Assembly: GCF_006539345.1 (NCBI RefSeq)
Contig: NZ_BJMV01000006.1
Coordinates: 118,578 to 182,577, forward strand
Direction: 5' to 3'
DNA from: Acetobacter peroxydans
Lineage (GTDB): Bacteria; Pseudomonadota; Alphaproteobacteria; Acetobacterales; Acetobacteraceae
DNA length: 64,000 bases
The notes below the pieces were generated by a model. The model was not told where the DNA came from. It saw nothing but the letters and a program-made list of their open reading frames with translations, and ran no database searches. Position numbers and translations under genes: made by a program. Shown piece after piece: positions 1-8,364 of the stretch. The first letter of the stretch is position 1. Every line of letters begins with the position of its first letter.

Positions 1-33
1 TACGCGCCGCCCGTGCCGAGTGGCCAGCAGGGT

Positions 34-411
34 TTAGAGCGGGAACGCAGGCAGGGCTTTGCCCCCCAGCAGGTGCAGATGGAAATGGGGCACTTCCTGA
101 CCGCTGTCGGTCCCGGCATTGGTAATCAGGCGGTAGCCGTTTTCTTCCAGCCCCAGCGTGCGGGCAATCTCGCCAGCGGCCTGCATCACCCCTGCGATTT
201 CTTCCGCGGGGGCCGTGCTGAAATCCATGAATGAAACATACGGGTTGCGCGGAATGATCAGCACATGCACCGGGGCCTTGGGGGCGATGTCGTAAAACGC
301 CAGCACCCATTCGTTTTCAAAAACGGTCTTGCACGGAATTTCGCCCCGCAGGATACGCGCGAAGATATTCTGAGGATCGTAAGGGCCTTTGCCGGTTACA
401 GGCGTGCTCAT
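34..411 (-). CDS. HIT-family (histidine triad) nucleotide-binding protein
   Basis: 125-residue histidine triad protein, probably a purine nucleotide phosphoramidase/hydrolase acting in the cytoplasm. The HFHLH triad at residues 109-113 is directly visible, with His111 the expected nucleophile, and the N-terminal [12 protein letters not shown] block is typical of the family. I start it at the ATG at 411, which overlaps the hisE stop as ATGA; the reading frame stays open further upstream, but inside hisE. It is the last gene of the his run seen here, an arrangement known in alphaproteobacteria. The natural substrate is not deducible from sequence. Confidence 0.9.
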   Translation of the reverse strand: MSTPVTGKGPYDPQNIFARILRGEIPCKTVFENEWVLAFYDIAPKAPVHVLIIPRNPYVSFMDFSTAPAEEIAGVMQAAGEIARTLGLEENGYRLITNAGTDSGQEVPHFHLHLLGGKALPAFPL

Positions 412-884
412 GCGTTTTCCTTTTCTGACTGGGGCGGGCGTGGCCGTGAGGCTTTCTCGGCAATGCCGCTCGTGCCTTCGCGCCGGCGCAGTTCGGCCCA
501 CACCTCTTCAGGCGTAATGCCCGCATCCACCCACAGGACGATCAGATGGTAAAGGACATCGGCGCTTTCGCCAACAAGGTGGTCGTTACGGCCTGCCACG
601 GCTTCGATCAGGCATTCAACCGCTTCTTCACCGAATTTCTGCGCGATTTTGTAGGTTCCGCGCGAGAGCAGGCGCGCCGAGTGGCTGAGCGAGGGGTCAC
701 CGCCCTTGCGGCTTTGTACAACCGAGTACAGCCGCTCCAGCACGGCGCTGTCCGCCTCGCGGGTCAGGTCGGTTGCAACGGCGCTGCTCTTGCGTTTGGC
801 GGGCTTCGTGGGTTTGGTGGCTTTGCCACGCTTGCCCTGATTGCCGGCCGGGCTTGCCGCAGAAGTGTCGGTTTTCTTGATCAT
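408..884 (-). CDS. hisE: Phosphoribosyl-ATP pyrophosphatase
   Basis: Second step of histidine biosynthesis: hydrolysis of phosphoribosyl-ATP to phosphoribosyl-AMP and pyrophosphate. The all-alpha MazG-like core with the motifs KFGEEAVE and ESADVLYHL, carrying the acidic metal-binding residues, lies in the middle of a 158-residue product. The first 38 or so residues are Lys/Ala/Pro-rich and look disordered, so the protein is longer than the roughly 105-residue core family. The ATG at 884 is one base from the hisF stop. A later start inside the basic tail is possible but none has better support. Confidence 0.92.
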   Translation of the reverse strand: MIKKTDTSAASPAGNQGKRGKATKPTKPAKRKSSAVATDLTREADSAVLERLYSVVQSRKGGDPSLSHSARLLSRGTYKIAQKFGEEAVECLIEAVAGRNDHLVGESADVLYHLIVLWVDAGITPEEVWAELRRREGTSGIAEKASRPRPPQSEKENA

Positions 885-885
885 G

Positions 886-1668
886 TCACGAAAAGTCCTG
901 AAAGGGAGCAGGAGAAGGGCGCACGGGCAGCCCGGCCCGCGCCAGTGCCGCCTTGACTTCGGCAATGGTGAACTGCCCGAAATGGAATACGCTGGCGGCC
1001 AGCAGTCCGGTAGCGCCTGCGGCGGCGCCTTCAACAAAATGTTCGAGCGCGCCCACCCCGCCCGAGGCGACAATAGGGAGCCGCACGGCGCGGGTGGCGG
1101 CGCGCAGCAGGGCAAGGTCAAAGCCCGAGCGTGTGCCATCACGGTCCATGGAGGTCAGCAGGATTTCCCCCGCACCCCGCTCGGCCACTTCCTGACACCA
1201 GGCAATGGCGTCGCGTCCGGTCGCGGTGCGTCCGCCATGGGTGAATACCTCCCATCTGTCGGGGGCGGTCTGGCGGGCATCCACGGCCACGACCACGCAC
1301 TGGCTGCCGAATTTGCGCGCCGCTTCGTTGATAAGCTCCGGGCGGCTGACGGCGGCCGAGTTCATGGCGCATTTGTCGGCCCCAGCCAGCAACAGGCGGC
1401 GCATGTCATCCGTGGTGCGCACCCCGCCCCCTACGGTCAGGGGCAGGAAAATACGCGAGGCGGTGCGGCTGACCACGTCCAGAATGGTATCGCGGTTTTC
1501 ATGGCTGGCGGTAATGTCGAGAAAAGTCAGCTCATCCGCGCCAGCCGCGTCGTATACGGCGGCCTGTTCCACCGGGTCGCCCGCATCGCGCAGCGAGACG
1601 AAATTGACCCCCTTGACCACACGCCCGTCCTTGACGTCCAGACAGGGGATAACGCGCAGCTTCAACAT
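886..1668 (-). CDS. hisF: Imidazole glycerol phosphate synthase, cyclase subunit
   Basis: HisF is the (beta/alpha)8 cyclase half of IGP synthase; it uses ammonia delivered by HisH to turn PRFAR into IGP and AICAR. The 260-residue product starts [15 protein letters not shown], with the catalytic Asp of the first strand (CLDVKDG), and shows the half-barrel phosphate motifs VGGGVRT and [10 protein letters not shown]. Length is normal for the family. Its start overlaps the end of hisA by 7 bases, and its partner hisH is three genes upstream in the same run. Confidence 0.97.
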   Translation of the reverse strand: MLKLRVIPCLDVKDGRVVKGVNFVSLRDAGDPVEQAAVYDAAGADELTFLDITASHENRDTILDVVSRTASRIFLPLTVGGGVRTTDDMRRLLLAGADKCAMNSAAVSRPELINEAARKFGSQCVVVAVDARQTAPDRWEVFTHGGRTATGRDAIAWCQEVAERGAGEILLTSMDRDGTRSGFDLALLRAATRAVRLPIVASGGVGALEHFVEGAAAGATGLLAASVFHFGQFTIAEVKAALARAGLPVRPSPAPFQDFS

Positions 1669-2426
1669 GCGCCAAGCACCCGCAGAGCTTCGGCGGGGTC
1701 TACCCGCCCGTCGTACAGGGCGCGGCCGATAATCACGCCTTCAATGCCCGGCGCGTCCCGCGCGGCATCGCGCAGGGCGACTAGATGCTCCAGCGCGCCC
1801 ACGCCGCCACTGGCGATGACAGGCACGCTGACAGCCCGCGCCAGATCGGCCGTCTGCTCGATATCCAGCCCTTCAAGCATCCCGTCGCGGCTGATTTCGG
1901 TAAAGATGATGGCCGCAACCCCCGCATCCTGCATCCGCAGGGCAAGGTCGGTGGCCTGCATGTCCGAGACTTCGGCCCAGCCCTCGGTCGCAACCAGCCC
2001 CGCGCGTGCGTCAATGCCGGCCACCACCTGACCGGGGAATGTCCGGCAGGCTTCGCGCACAAGGGCAGGGTTCTTGACGGCAACAGACCCCAGAATAACC
2101 CTTGAAACCCCGGCTTCCAGCCAGCGGGCAATAGCCGCCATGTCGCGCAGGCCGCCGCCGAGCTGCACCGGCACATCCGTGGCGGCAATGATTGCACGCA
2201 CCGCTTCGGCATTGACCGAGGCCCCGGCGAACGCGCCGTTCAGGTCCACCACGTGCAGGCGGGTAAAGCCCGCATCATGCCAGGCGCGGGCCTGTGCGCC
2301 GGGGTTGTCGGAATAGACCGTGGCATCGTCCATTTCGCCCCGGCGCAGGCGGACACACGCGCCGTCCTTGAGGTCGATGGCCGGGTAAAGCGTGAGAGGA
2401 CGGGGGGAGGAGGCAGGGGGGAGCAT
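1662..2426 (-). CDS. hisA: ProFAR isomerase (1-(5-phosphoribosyl)-5-[(5-phosphoribosylamino)methylideneamino]imidazole-4-carboxamide isomerase)
   Basis: HisA performs the Amadori-type isomerisation of ProFAR to PRFAR, the substrate of HisF. It is a 254-residue (beta/alpha)8 barrel paralogous to hisF, with [10 protein letters not shown] near residue 13 giving the catalytic Asp, and the phosphate-binding motifs VQLGGGLRD and [11 protein letters not shown]. The family normally starts close to the YPAID strand, so about ten extra residues precede the core. It lies 3 bases after the GNAT gene and overlaps hisF by 7 bases, consistent with a single transcript. Confidence 0.96.
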   Translation of the reverse strand: MLPPASSPRPLTLYPAIDLKDGACVRLRRGEMDDATVYSDNPGAQARAWHDAGFTRLHVVDLNGAFAGASVNAEAVRAIIAATDVPVQLGGGLRDMAAIARWLEAGVSRVILGSVAVKNPALVREACRTFPGQVVAGIDARAGLVATEGWAEVSDMQATDLALRMQDAGVAAIIFTEISRDGMLEGLDIEQTADLARAVSVPVIASGGVGALEHLVALRDAARDAPGIEGVIIGRALYDGRVDPAEALRVLGAC

Positions 2427-2429
2427 GGT

Positions 2430-3011
2430 TCAGTCCTGCATGGAGCTGGAGGCGGAGGAAGAAAGCTGGTCCACCCGGAAAGGCGGCGTGTCGTCCAGCG
2501 GCTTGGTGAAAAACAGGCCCCGCAGGATGTCGTCTCCCACGCGGGCGTAAAACGGGTGGCTGCCCCAGAGTATGAAGCCCGCCTGCTGCAACAGGGCGAT
2601 GGCGCTGGTGCGGGTTTCGGGCACATCGGCGTTCATGACGCGAAAGCCCATGTTGCGCGCAGCACTTTCCACTTCCTGCAACAGGGTGGCGCCCAGCAGG
2701 GCGCGGTGGGCATAGGGGGCCACGAACAGATGCGCGAGTGTTACGCACATGGCCTGCATTTCATTGTTGCGCGGAGAGCGGACAAGCTGCGCTCCCCCCA
2801 TGATGACACCATCCTGACGGACAGCGAACAGCATACGTTCAGGCACCATGAGCAGGCCGCGGAAATAGCGTTCCAGCACCTGACGGCCCTGCGGTTGCAG
2901 CCAGTCGAAGCCGTCACCATCCAGAATGGCGGCATCCACGACTTCGCACAGGGCCTGCAGGTCGTCCTCATCCAGGTTCAGAATACGCTGAACGCGAAGT
3001 TTTTCAGCCAT
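2430..3011 (-). CDS. GNAT-family N-acetyltransferase within the his operon
   Basis: A 193-residue protein with the GNAT fold signature: a beta strand ending in TLAHLFVAPYAHRALLGATLLQEVE, shaped like the acetyl-CoA pyrophosphate loop (motif A), then VMNADVPETRTSAIALLQQAGF (motif B), typical of the family's C-terminal half. The acceptor substrate is unknown. The start codon at 3011 overlaps the hisH stop as TGATG, and hisA follows after 3 bases, so it is embedded between hisH and hisA and almost certainly co-transcribed. A role linked to histidine synthesis is an inference from position only. Confidence 0.85.
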   Translation of the reverse strand: MAEKLRVQRILNLDEDDLQALCEVVDAAILDGDGFDWLQPQGRQVLERYFRGLLMVPERMLFAVRQDGVIMGGAQLVRSPRNNEMQAMCVTLAHLFVAPYAHRALLGATLLQEVESAARNMGFRVMNADVPETRTSAIALLQQAGFILWGSHPFYARVGDDILRGLFFTKPLDDTPPFRVDQLSSSASSSMQD

Positions 3012-3670
3012 CAGAGGCGCTCTTCTGGTTCCCAGGCCAGAAAGTTGGCCAGGATTTTCAGGCCGACGGTCTGGCTTTTTTCTACATGGAACTGCGTGCC
3101 CGCCGCATTGCCCCGGCAGACAATGGCCGGTACCGCGCCGCCATATTCCGTTGTGGCCAGCAGGGTATCACTATCCGTGTTCCGCAGGGCATAGGAATGA
3201 ACAAAATAGCCGTGCGGCGCGGGGCCAAGGCCGCGCACCAGCGGGTGTTCGGGCTGGGTGAGCGCCAGCTCATTCCACCCCATCTGCGGCAGGCGCAGGT
3301 CGGGCACGTCCATGGGGGCGATTTCCCCACGGATCCAGCCGAACCCTTCGGTCACGCCATGTTCCAGCCCCCGCTCAGCCATGAGCTGCATCCCCACACA
3401 GATACCCAGGAACGGCGTGCCCGCCTCAACAGCGCCGGCAATGGCGTCCTTCAGGCCGGGGGTGGCATCCAGCCCCTGCGCGCAGGCAGCGAAAGCGCCC
3501 TGTCCGGGTAGGATGATACGGTCAGCCCGGCGGACTTCGGAGGGCACGTTGGTTACGACCACGGCTGCCGCCAGCCCCGCGAGTTCCGAGGCGCGAACGG
3601 CTGCCCGCGCGGCGGAGGCAAGGTTACCCCCTTCATAGTCGATAACAGCAATGGAAAGCGGCTGGGTCAT
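3011..3670 (-). CDS. hisH: Imidazole glycerol phosphate synthase, glutaminase subunit
   Basis: Class I glutamine amidotransferase that hydrolyses glutamine and channels ammonia into HisF. The catalytic triad is visible as Cys91 (GICVGMQ), His195 and Glu197 (FHVEKSQ), and the oxyanion strand LPGQGAF is present near residue 54. At 219 residues it is of normal length. It lies 72 bases downstream of hisB and overlaps the GNAT gene by one base. The separation of hisH from hisF by two genes is compatible with their heterodimeric role, since both are on the same transcript. Confidence 0.96.
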   Translation of the reverse strand: MTQPLSIAVIDYEGGNLASAARAAVRASELAGLAAAVVVTNVPSEVRRADRIILPGQGAFAACAQGLDATPGLKDAIAGAVEAGTPFLGICVGMQLMAERGLEHGVTEGFGWIRGEIAPMDVPDLRLPQMGWNELALTQPEHPLVRGLGPAPHGYFVHSYALRNTDSDTLLATTEYGGAVPAIVCRGNAAGTQFHVEKSQTVGLKILANFLAWEPEERL

Positions 3671-3742
3671 GGAACCCTCCTGCTGGTCTGGTCCTCCCTG
3701 GCCGGGATGGGCCGGGTCAGGGTGGTGCTCTGCCGCACCGGG

Positions 3743-4339
3743 TTACAGAACCCCTTTGGTGGAAGGGATCGCGCCCAGGGCGCGTGGGTCGGGCTCGCAG
3801 GCCATGCGCAGGGCGCGGGCGAGCGCCTTGAATGCGGCCTCGGCAATATGGTGGCAGTTGCGGCCTGCTTTCTGGTTCAGATGCAGGGTCAGCATGGCGG
3901 ACATGGCGAAGGCGCGGAAAAACTCCTCCACCAGTTCCGTGTCCAGCGTGCCAAGGCGGTTGCGGTCGAAGCGCGCGTCAAATGTCAGGAAAGGCCTGCC
4001 GGACAGATCCACCACGGCTTCGCACAGGGCTTCATCCAGCGGCACCACCGCGTGGCCAAACCGGCGCACGCCGCGTTTTTCGCCCAGCGCCTGCCGCAGG
4101 GCCTGCCCCAGTGCAATGCCGGTATCTTCCACTGTGTGGTGGCCGTCGATATGCAGGTCGCCCTGCGCACGCACATCCAGATCAAACAGCGCATGTTTGG
4201 CCAGGGCCGTCAGCATGTGGTCGAAAAAGCCGATGCCGGTTTCAATCCGGGCCGTTCCCGAACCATCGAGGTTCAGGGTAATGGCAATATCGGTTTCGCT
4301 TGTGACGCGATGGAGCGTGGCTTGGCGTGATGTGGTCAT
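3743..4339 (-). CDS. hisB: Imidazoleglycerol-phosphate dehydratase
   Basis: HisB dehydrates IGP to imidazole acetol phosphate. The Mn-binding histidine clusters are all present: GFFDHMLTALAKH, DGHHTVEDTG and CHHIAEAAFKALARAL. The product is the short monofunctional form (198 residues) without the phosphatase domain found in enterobacteria. I place the start at the ATG at 4339 (MTTSRQ); an ATG seven codons upstream is in frame but less like the family. It is the first gene of the his cluster in this window, so the promoter probably lies in the 96 bases between it and nadE, or further upstream. Confidence 0.95.
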   Translation of the reverse strand: MTTSRQATLHRVTSETDIAITLNLDGSGTARIETGIGFFDHMLTALAKHALFDLDVRAQGDLHIDGHHTVEDTGIALGQALRQALGEKRGVRRFGHAVVPLDEALCEAVVDLSGRPFLTFDARFDRNRLGTLDTELVEEFFRAFAMSAMLTLHLNQKAGRNCHHIAEAAFKALARALRMACEPDPRALGAIPSTKGVL

Positions 4340-4435
4340 GATGAGCCGCTTATAGCCCAAGAGGCCGGGCAGCGCTATCGGCCTTGCGGGGCTGGTTGCT
4401 TCGGGCTGTGCCGCACATGCCGCAGGGCCGGTGGG

Positions 4436-6484
4436 TCAGGCTTCGGGCACGCCCTGTTCAAGGTCTTCCAGCCAGAGCCGTGCATTGCCATCCGAGGGGG
4501 CGCGCCAGTCTCCCCGTGGGGAGAGGCCACCGCCCGCCATCACTTTTGGGCCATTGGGCATGGCCGAGCGTTTGAACTGGCTGGTGGCGAAAAAACGCCG
4601 CAGGAAAACGCCCAGCCAGTGGCGGATGACAGGCAGCGCGTAGGCCGTGCGGGCATTGGGGTCAAAACCGGGGGGCCATTCGCCGGTTTGTGCGTTGGCC
4701 CATGCGTGCTCGGCCAGAAAGGCGATGCGCGTAGGGGTAAAGCCGTGCCGCAGAACATGATAGAGCGTAAAGTCATGCAGCGCATAAGGGCCGATGATTT
4801 CTTCGGTCTTCTGGCTTTCCCCTTCGGTCGCGGGAACCAGTTCGGGCGAGATTTCCGTGTTCAGCACCGTTTCGAGCACGGTGCGGACAGAGGGCGCGAA
4901 CTGTCCTGAGGCAATGCACCAGCGGATCAGATGCTGGATGAGCGTTTTGGGCAGCCCGGCATTGACACCGTAATGCGCCATCTGGTCGCCCACGCCGTAG
5001 GTGCACCAGCCCAGCGCCAGTTCCGACAGGTCGCCCGTGCCGATCACCAGCCCCCCGTGCTGGTTGGCGAGGCGGAACAGGAAATCCGTCCGCAAGCCCG
5101 CCTGCACGTTTTCGAAGGTGATGTCATGTACAGGCTCGCCCTGCGCGAAGGGGTGGCCGATTTCGCCCAGCATGAGCGTGGCCGCCGGGCGGATATCCAG
5201 CGTCTGGGCATGGATACCCAGTTCACGCATCAGCGCCAGGGCGCTGTCCAGCGTTTTGTCGGTCGTGCCAAAACCGGGCATGGTGTAGCCGCGCACGGTC
5301 TCACGCGGCCAGCCGAGGGCATCGGCCGCGCGTACGGCCACCAGCAGGGCGTGCGTCGAGTCCAGCCCGCCCGATATGCCAATGACCATGCTGCGCGCGC
5401 CGCTGGTCTTCAGCCGTTGCACAAGGGCCGAAACCTGAATGGAAAAGGCTTCCGAGCAGTCCTGCTCCAGCCGCGCGGGGTCAGACGGCACAAAGGGAAA
5501 GCGTGCCAGTGGCCGCCGCAGGCCCAGATTGTCCATCGGCGGGGCAAGCGTGAAGCGGATGCGCCGCCAGGGCTTTTCGGACTCCTGCATACGCGCGCAG
5601 GCGCTGAACGAGGTCATGCGCTGGCGTTCCTGCCGTAGCAGCGTGAGGTCCGTATCCGCCAGCACCATGCGTGCGCCGGAGGGAAAGCGCTCACTCTGGG
5701 CCAGCAGCGCGCCGTTTTCAAAAATGGCGGTCTGGCCATCCCATGCCAGATCGGTGGTGGATTCGCCTTCTCCGGCCGCCGCGTACAGATAGGCCGCGAT
5801 ACAGCGCGCCGATTGTGAGCGGCACAGCATGGCGCGGGTTTCGGCCTTGCCCACGGTAATGTCGCTGGCCGAGAGGTTGGCGATGATCGTAGCCCCCGCC
5901 AGAGCCTGCGCGGTGGAAGGGGGGGCGGGCACCCAGAGGTCTTCGCACAGTTCCAGCCCGAGGCAGAACCCCGGCAGGTCGGCGGCTTCGAACAGCAGAT
6001 CGACCCCAAAGGGGATGGGCCCACCGGGCAGGGGCAGGGTTTCCTGAGAGACGCCCGCCCCCGGTGTGAAATGTCGGCTTTCGTAAAACTCGCGGTAATT
6101 GGGCAGGAAGCTCTTGGGCACCGCCCCCAGAATACGCCCGCGGTGGATGACGACACCGCAGTTGTAAAGCGTATGGCGCAGGCGCAGGGGCGCGCCGACC
6201 ACCACAACCGGCAGCAGGTCGCGCGTGTTGGCTGCCAGTTCTTCCAGCGTGGTTTCCACGGCGTTCAGCAGGGCTTCCTGCTGGATCAGGTCTTCTATCG
6301 AATAGCCCGTCAGCCCCAGTTCGGGAAAAACGCACAGGCTGGCCCCTTCGCGCGCGCAGTCCTTTGCCACGGCAAGAATCCGCTCGGCATTGGTGGCGGG
6401 ATCGGCCAGGCTGACAGGCACGGTGCAGGCTGCGATCCGGGCGAATCCCTGATGATAGAGCGAACGGAATGCGGATGAAGCCAC
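4436..6484 (-). CDS. nadE: Glutamine-dependent NAD+ synthetase
   Basis: Makes NAD from nicotinic acid adenine dinucleotide, ATP and glutamine. The 682-residue protein has an N-terminal nitrilase-type glutaminase domain with the triad Glu55 (FPELGLTG), Lys124 ([14 protein letters not shown]) and Cys180 (LELCEDLW), then the NAD synthetase ATP-pyrophosphatase domain with the P-loop SGGLDST at 371-377. I choose the GTG at 6484, preceded by AGGAAGGG, because the protein then opens with [13 protein letters not shown] like other family members; the reading frame is open 50 codons further upstream but that stretch is not family-like. Confidence 0.94.
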   Translation of the reverse strand: MASSAFRSLYHQGFARIAACTVPVSLADPATNAERILAVAKDCAREGASLCVFPELGLTGYSIEDLIQQEALLNAVETTLEELAANTRDLLPVVVVGAPLRLRHTLYNCGVVIHRGRILGAVPKSFLPNYREFYESRHFTPGAGVSQETLPLPGGPIPFGVDLLFEAADLPGFCLGLELCEDLWVPAPPSTAQALAGATIIANLSASDITVGKAETRAMLCRSQSARCIAAYLYAAAGEGESTTDLAWDGQTAIFENGALLAQSERFPSGARMVLADTDLTLLRQERQRMTSFSACARMQESEKPWRRIRFTLAPPMDNLGLRRPLARFPFVPSDPARLEQDCSEAFSIQVSALVQRLKTSGARSMVIGISGGLDSTHALLVAVRAADALGWPRETVRGYTMPGFGTTDKTLDSALALMRELGIHAQTLDIRPAATLMLGEIGHPFAQGEPVHDITFENVQAGLRTDFLFRLANQHGGLVIGTGDLSELALGWCTYGVGDQMAHYGVNAGLPKTLIQHLIRWCIASGQFAPSVRTVLETVLNTEISPELVPATEGESQKTEEIIGPYALHDFTLYHVLRHGFTPTRIAFLAEHAWANAQTGEWPPGFDPNARTAYALPVIRHWLGVFLRRFFATSQFKRSAMPNGPKVMAGGGLSPRGDWRAPSDGNARLWLEDLEQGVPEA

Positions 6485-6666
6485 GATCTTACCCTTCCTG
6501 CTGCCGGAATGGCTGCTCCTGTTTAGCAGGGGAAGAAACACCACGCCAACCTGCTGATGGGAACCCTCAGGGGCGGGAAGAAAGGGGAAGACGATAAAAA
6601 AGAAAGATTTTTCAATTTTCCCTCTTGCGCACATCTGCCATCAGCCGTAAAAGGCAGCCATCCAAT

Positions 6667-6741
6667 GCGGGCGTAGCTCAGGGGTAGAGCACAACCTTGC
6701 CAAGGTTGGGGTCGTGGGTTCGAATCCCATCGCCCGCTCCA
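6667..6741 (+). tRNA. tRNA-Gly (GCC)
   Basis: Full cloverleaf: acceptor stem GCGGGCG pairing with CGCCCGC, D-arm GCTCAGGGGTAGAGC, anticodon arm CAACC-TTGCCAA-GGTTG with anticodon GCC, T-arm GTGGGTTCGAATCCCAT, discriminator T and an encoded CCA at 6739-6741. Confidence 0.97.
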
Positions 6742-7072
6742 GATTTACTTGTGAAGTCTGGGGCGGTTCAGGATGAAGAAAAAGTTTTTCCATCCTTGTG
6801 CATTGCGAATCTTCTCTACAAAAAAATTCAGTTTGAAATGACAGGCGCTCTTTGCGAACTGTCCTCTTGATTCCTACGCTTTTCAAGCTGTGACACCCGC
6901 CCGTTTGTTGGGGGTGTTCCGCGTTCATGGATAGAACCGCGTTTATCGCAAACGGACATGGTGTGCGATTGCGTCCTGAGCCGTCAGCCGTCAGCCGTCC
7001 GGTATCCGGGCGCAGAGTGCTGGCGGTTGATTCTCAGCCCGATCGATCAGAATCGGAACGCGCGGCCGATTT
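6742..7072. other. Intergenic region downstream of tRNA-Gly
   Basis: 331 bases without a credible gene. It holds a short hairpin-like stretch around 6770-6800 (GGATG ... CATCC around A5/T5 arms) and three tandem copies of the 7-mer AGCCGTC at 6979-6999. An antisense frame here reads MGFEPTTP, the well-known artefact of translating the complement of a tRNA. Confidence 0.6.
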
Positions 7073-7294
7073 TTATCCGTGAACGGGTTGGGCAGATTGC
7101 GGGCCCAGAGATGCAGGATGATGAAAATGCCTGATAATGAGACGGCGGATATCATCCTGTTCTGAAAAAACATGGTTGTGCAGGGCATGAACGCTTTCAT
7201 GCACGGCGTAAAAGCGCTTCTGGCGTGGTGTGCCTGAAGAAATGACGGTGCCGACAAAAATGCCGTTTATTTCAAGAATGATTGAGTCACGCAT
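7073..7294 (-). CDS. Small conserved-looking hypothetical protein
   Basis: A 73-residue open frame starting at the ATG at 7294 (MRDSIILEINGIF) with a weak upstream AGGAC. I do not recognise a family. The predicted product has two short beta-type segments (ILEINGIFVGTVIS, KRFYAVHESV), then a helical, His-rich C-terminal part (ALHNHVFS, RRLIIRHFHH), a plausible small soluble domain. It stands alone, facing away from the HU gene, with no operon partner. The reading frame continues upstream of 7294 but that part is compositionally unlike a protein. Spurious coding remains possible. Confidence 0.45.
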   Translation of the reverse strand: MRDSIILEINGIFVGTVISSGTPRQKRFYAVHESVHALHNHVFSEQDDIRRLIIRHFHHPASLGPQSAQPVHG

Positions 7295-7973
7295 GGTCTT
7301 CTGTCCTGGGACGGGAAAAATCAGCTCCCGGCCAGATGCAGCGTTCAGCCGGGGAAAGGGAAAGCCTGATGGGTCTGTGCGGCGGCACATCGTGGCGTGC
7401 ATGACATTCGTGTTGTGGTCATGGGAACTTTCCTGACGGCGTGGTGTTAACGCGCTCGATGGTTGTGGCACGCTTTCTGCGTGCCAGTCGAACGAATCTT
7501 TGTAGTGATTTATTTTATTAGTCAACAAAAAATAGTGGCATTAATAAAATACAAATCTTCCACCCATAAATGTGGCTTCGGTCTGTTTCAAGAAGGGGAT
7601 CTTGTCTGCTGGAGGAGATTATTACGAAGAAAAAACAGGCAATAGAGACGCGGTTTTTGCAATAATTAAGGAGAACAGAACGAGTAATTAATTTATTTTT
7701 TACGGACGCACATCTCGTCTGCCTACGCTGCTCAAGGCTGAGACGGAGTTCAGAAAACGGCGATTTTCACAACCATTATGTCGTGGGCGCGTATGAATAC
7801 TGAGGAATGACACCGCCCTTTCTGCTGTTCCTGTCGGAAAGAATCGAAACCGGGCGCATTTTTGGGTTGGTTTTTAATCCAAACATGACTACAAGCCCAT
7901 AAAGTATCGGCGTCATGGCCAGGTAATTATTTTCTCTAAAATTCTGTCTGAAAAATAGGGAGCCAGAAACTCG
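7295..7973. other. Long AT-rich intergenic region upstream of the HU gene
   Basis: 679 bases without a convincing gene. From about 7490 to 7720 the sequence is strikingly AT-rich for this chromosome, with runs such as TTTATTTTATTAG and AATTAATTTATTTTTT. It must contain the promoter of the HU gene; several weak TTG-type boxes exist between 7865 and 7960 but none stands out, so I assign none. Confidence 0.6.
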
Positions 7974-8243
7974 ATGAGCAAAGCCTTTATTGCGGCGGTG
8001 ATCCAGGATTCGATCAACTGCACCGGCGTTGCCGCTAATCAGGCCGCCAATGATCTGATTGACGCGATCGTGCAGGAACTTAAGCGTGAAGGTGGTTTTA
8101 CCCTGCCTTCCTTTGGCACGTTCACAGTTCGCAAGACGAAGGCCCGTAAGGCGTTGAATCCTCGTACGGGTGAACCGGTCAAGGTCAAGGCAGGCAAGAC
8201 GGTGCGTTTCAAGGCCAGCCCGAACCTGAAAAAGGCAGTCTGA
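7974..8243 (+). CDS. HU-family DNA-binding protein
   Basis: 89-residue histone-like nucleoid protein of the HU/IHF family, which binds and bends DNA without strong sequence preference. The dimerisation helices fill the first 45 residues, followed by GGFTLPSFGTFTV and the DNA-binding arm RKALNPRTGEPVKVKAGKTVRFKASPNLKK, with the intercalating Pro in NPRTG. It is HU-like rather than IHF-like because the arm and tail match generic HU. An AGGGAG lies about 8 bases before the ATG. A strong terminator follows the gene, so it is monocistronic. Confidence 0.95.
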   Translation: MSKAFIAAVIQDSINCTGVAANQAANDLIDAIVQELKREGGFTLPSFGTFTVRKTKARKALNPRTGEPVKVKAGKTVRFKASPNLKKAV

Positions 8244-8279
8244 CACCCCCGTCATTCTAGCTGTTCAGGCAGAGCATAT

Positions 8280-8317
8280 AAAAAACCGCGCTGGTTTCTC
8301 AATCAGCGCGGTTTTTT
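8280..8317. terminator. Bidirectional Rho-independent terminator between HU and MFS genes
   Basis: A6 CCGCGCTG-GTT TCTC AAT-CAGCGCGG T6: a GC-rich stem with a 4-base loop flanked by an A-run on one side and a T-run on the other, so it can terminate the HU transcript (plus) and the MFS transcript (minus), which converge here. Confidence 0.92.
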
Positions 8318-8364
8318 CGTGTCCTGACATCAGAGTGACGATACGTGCCGCCGTGTCAGGCGGT

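Noticed and set aside
6641..6928. Antisense ORF reading MGFEPTTPTLARLCSTPELR over tRNA-Gly
   Set aside because: This peptide is the familiar artefact of translating the complement of a tRNA T-arm and D-arm; it is not a protein gene.
7463..7645. 60-codon frame in the AT-rich gap
   Set aside because: No ribosome site, no domain-like pattern; it crosses the compositionally odd block and is probably chance.
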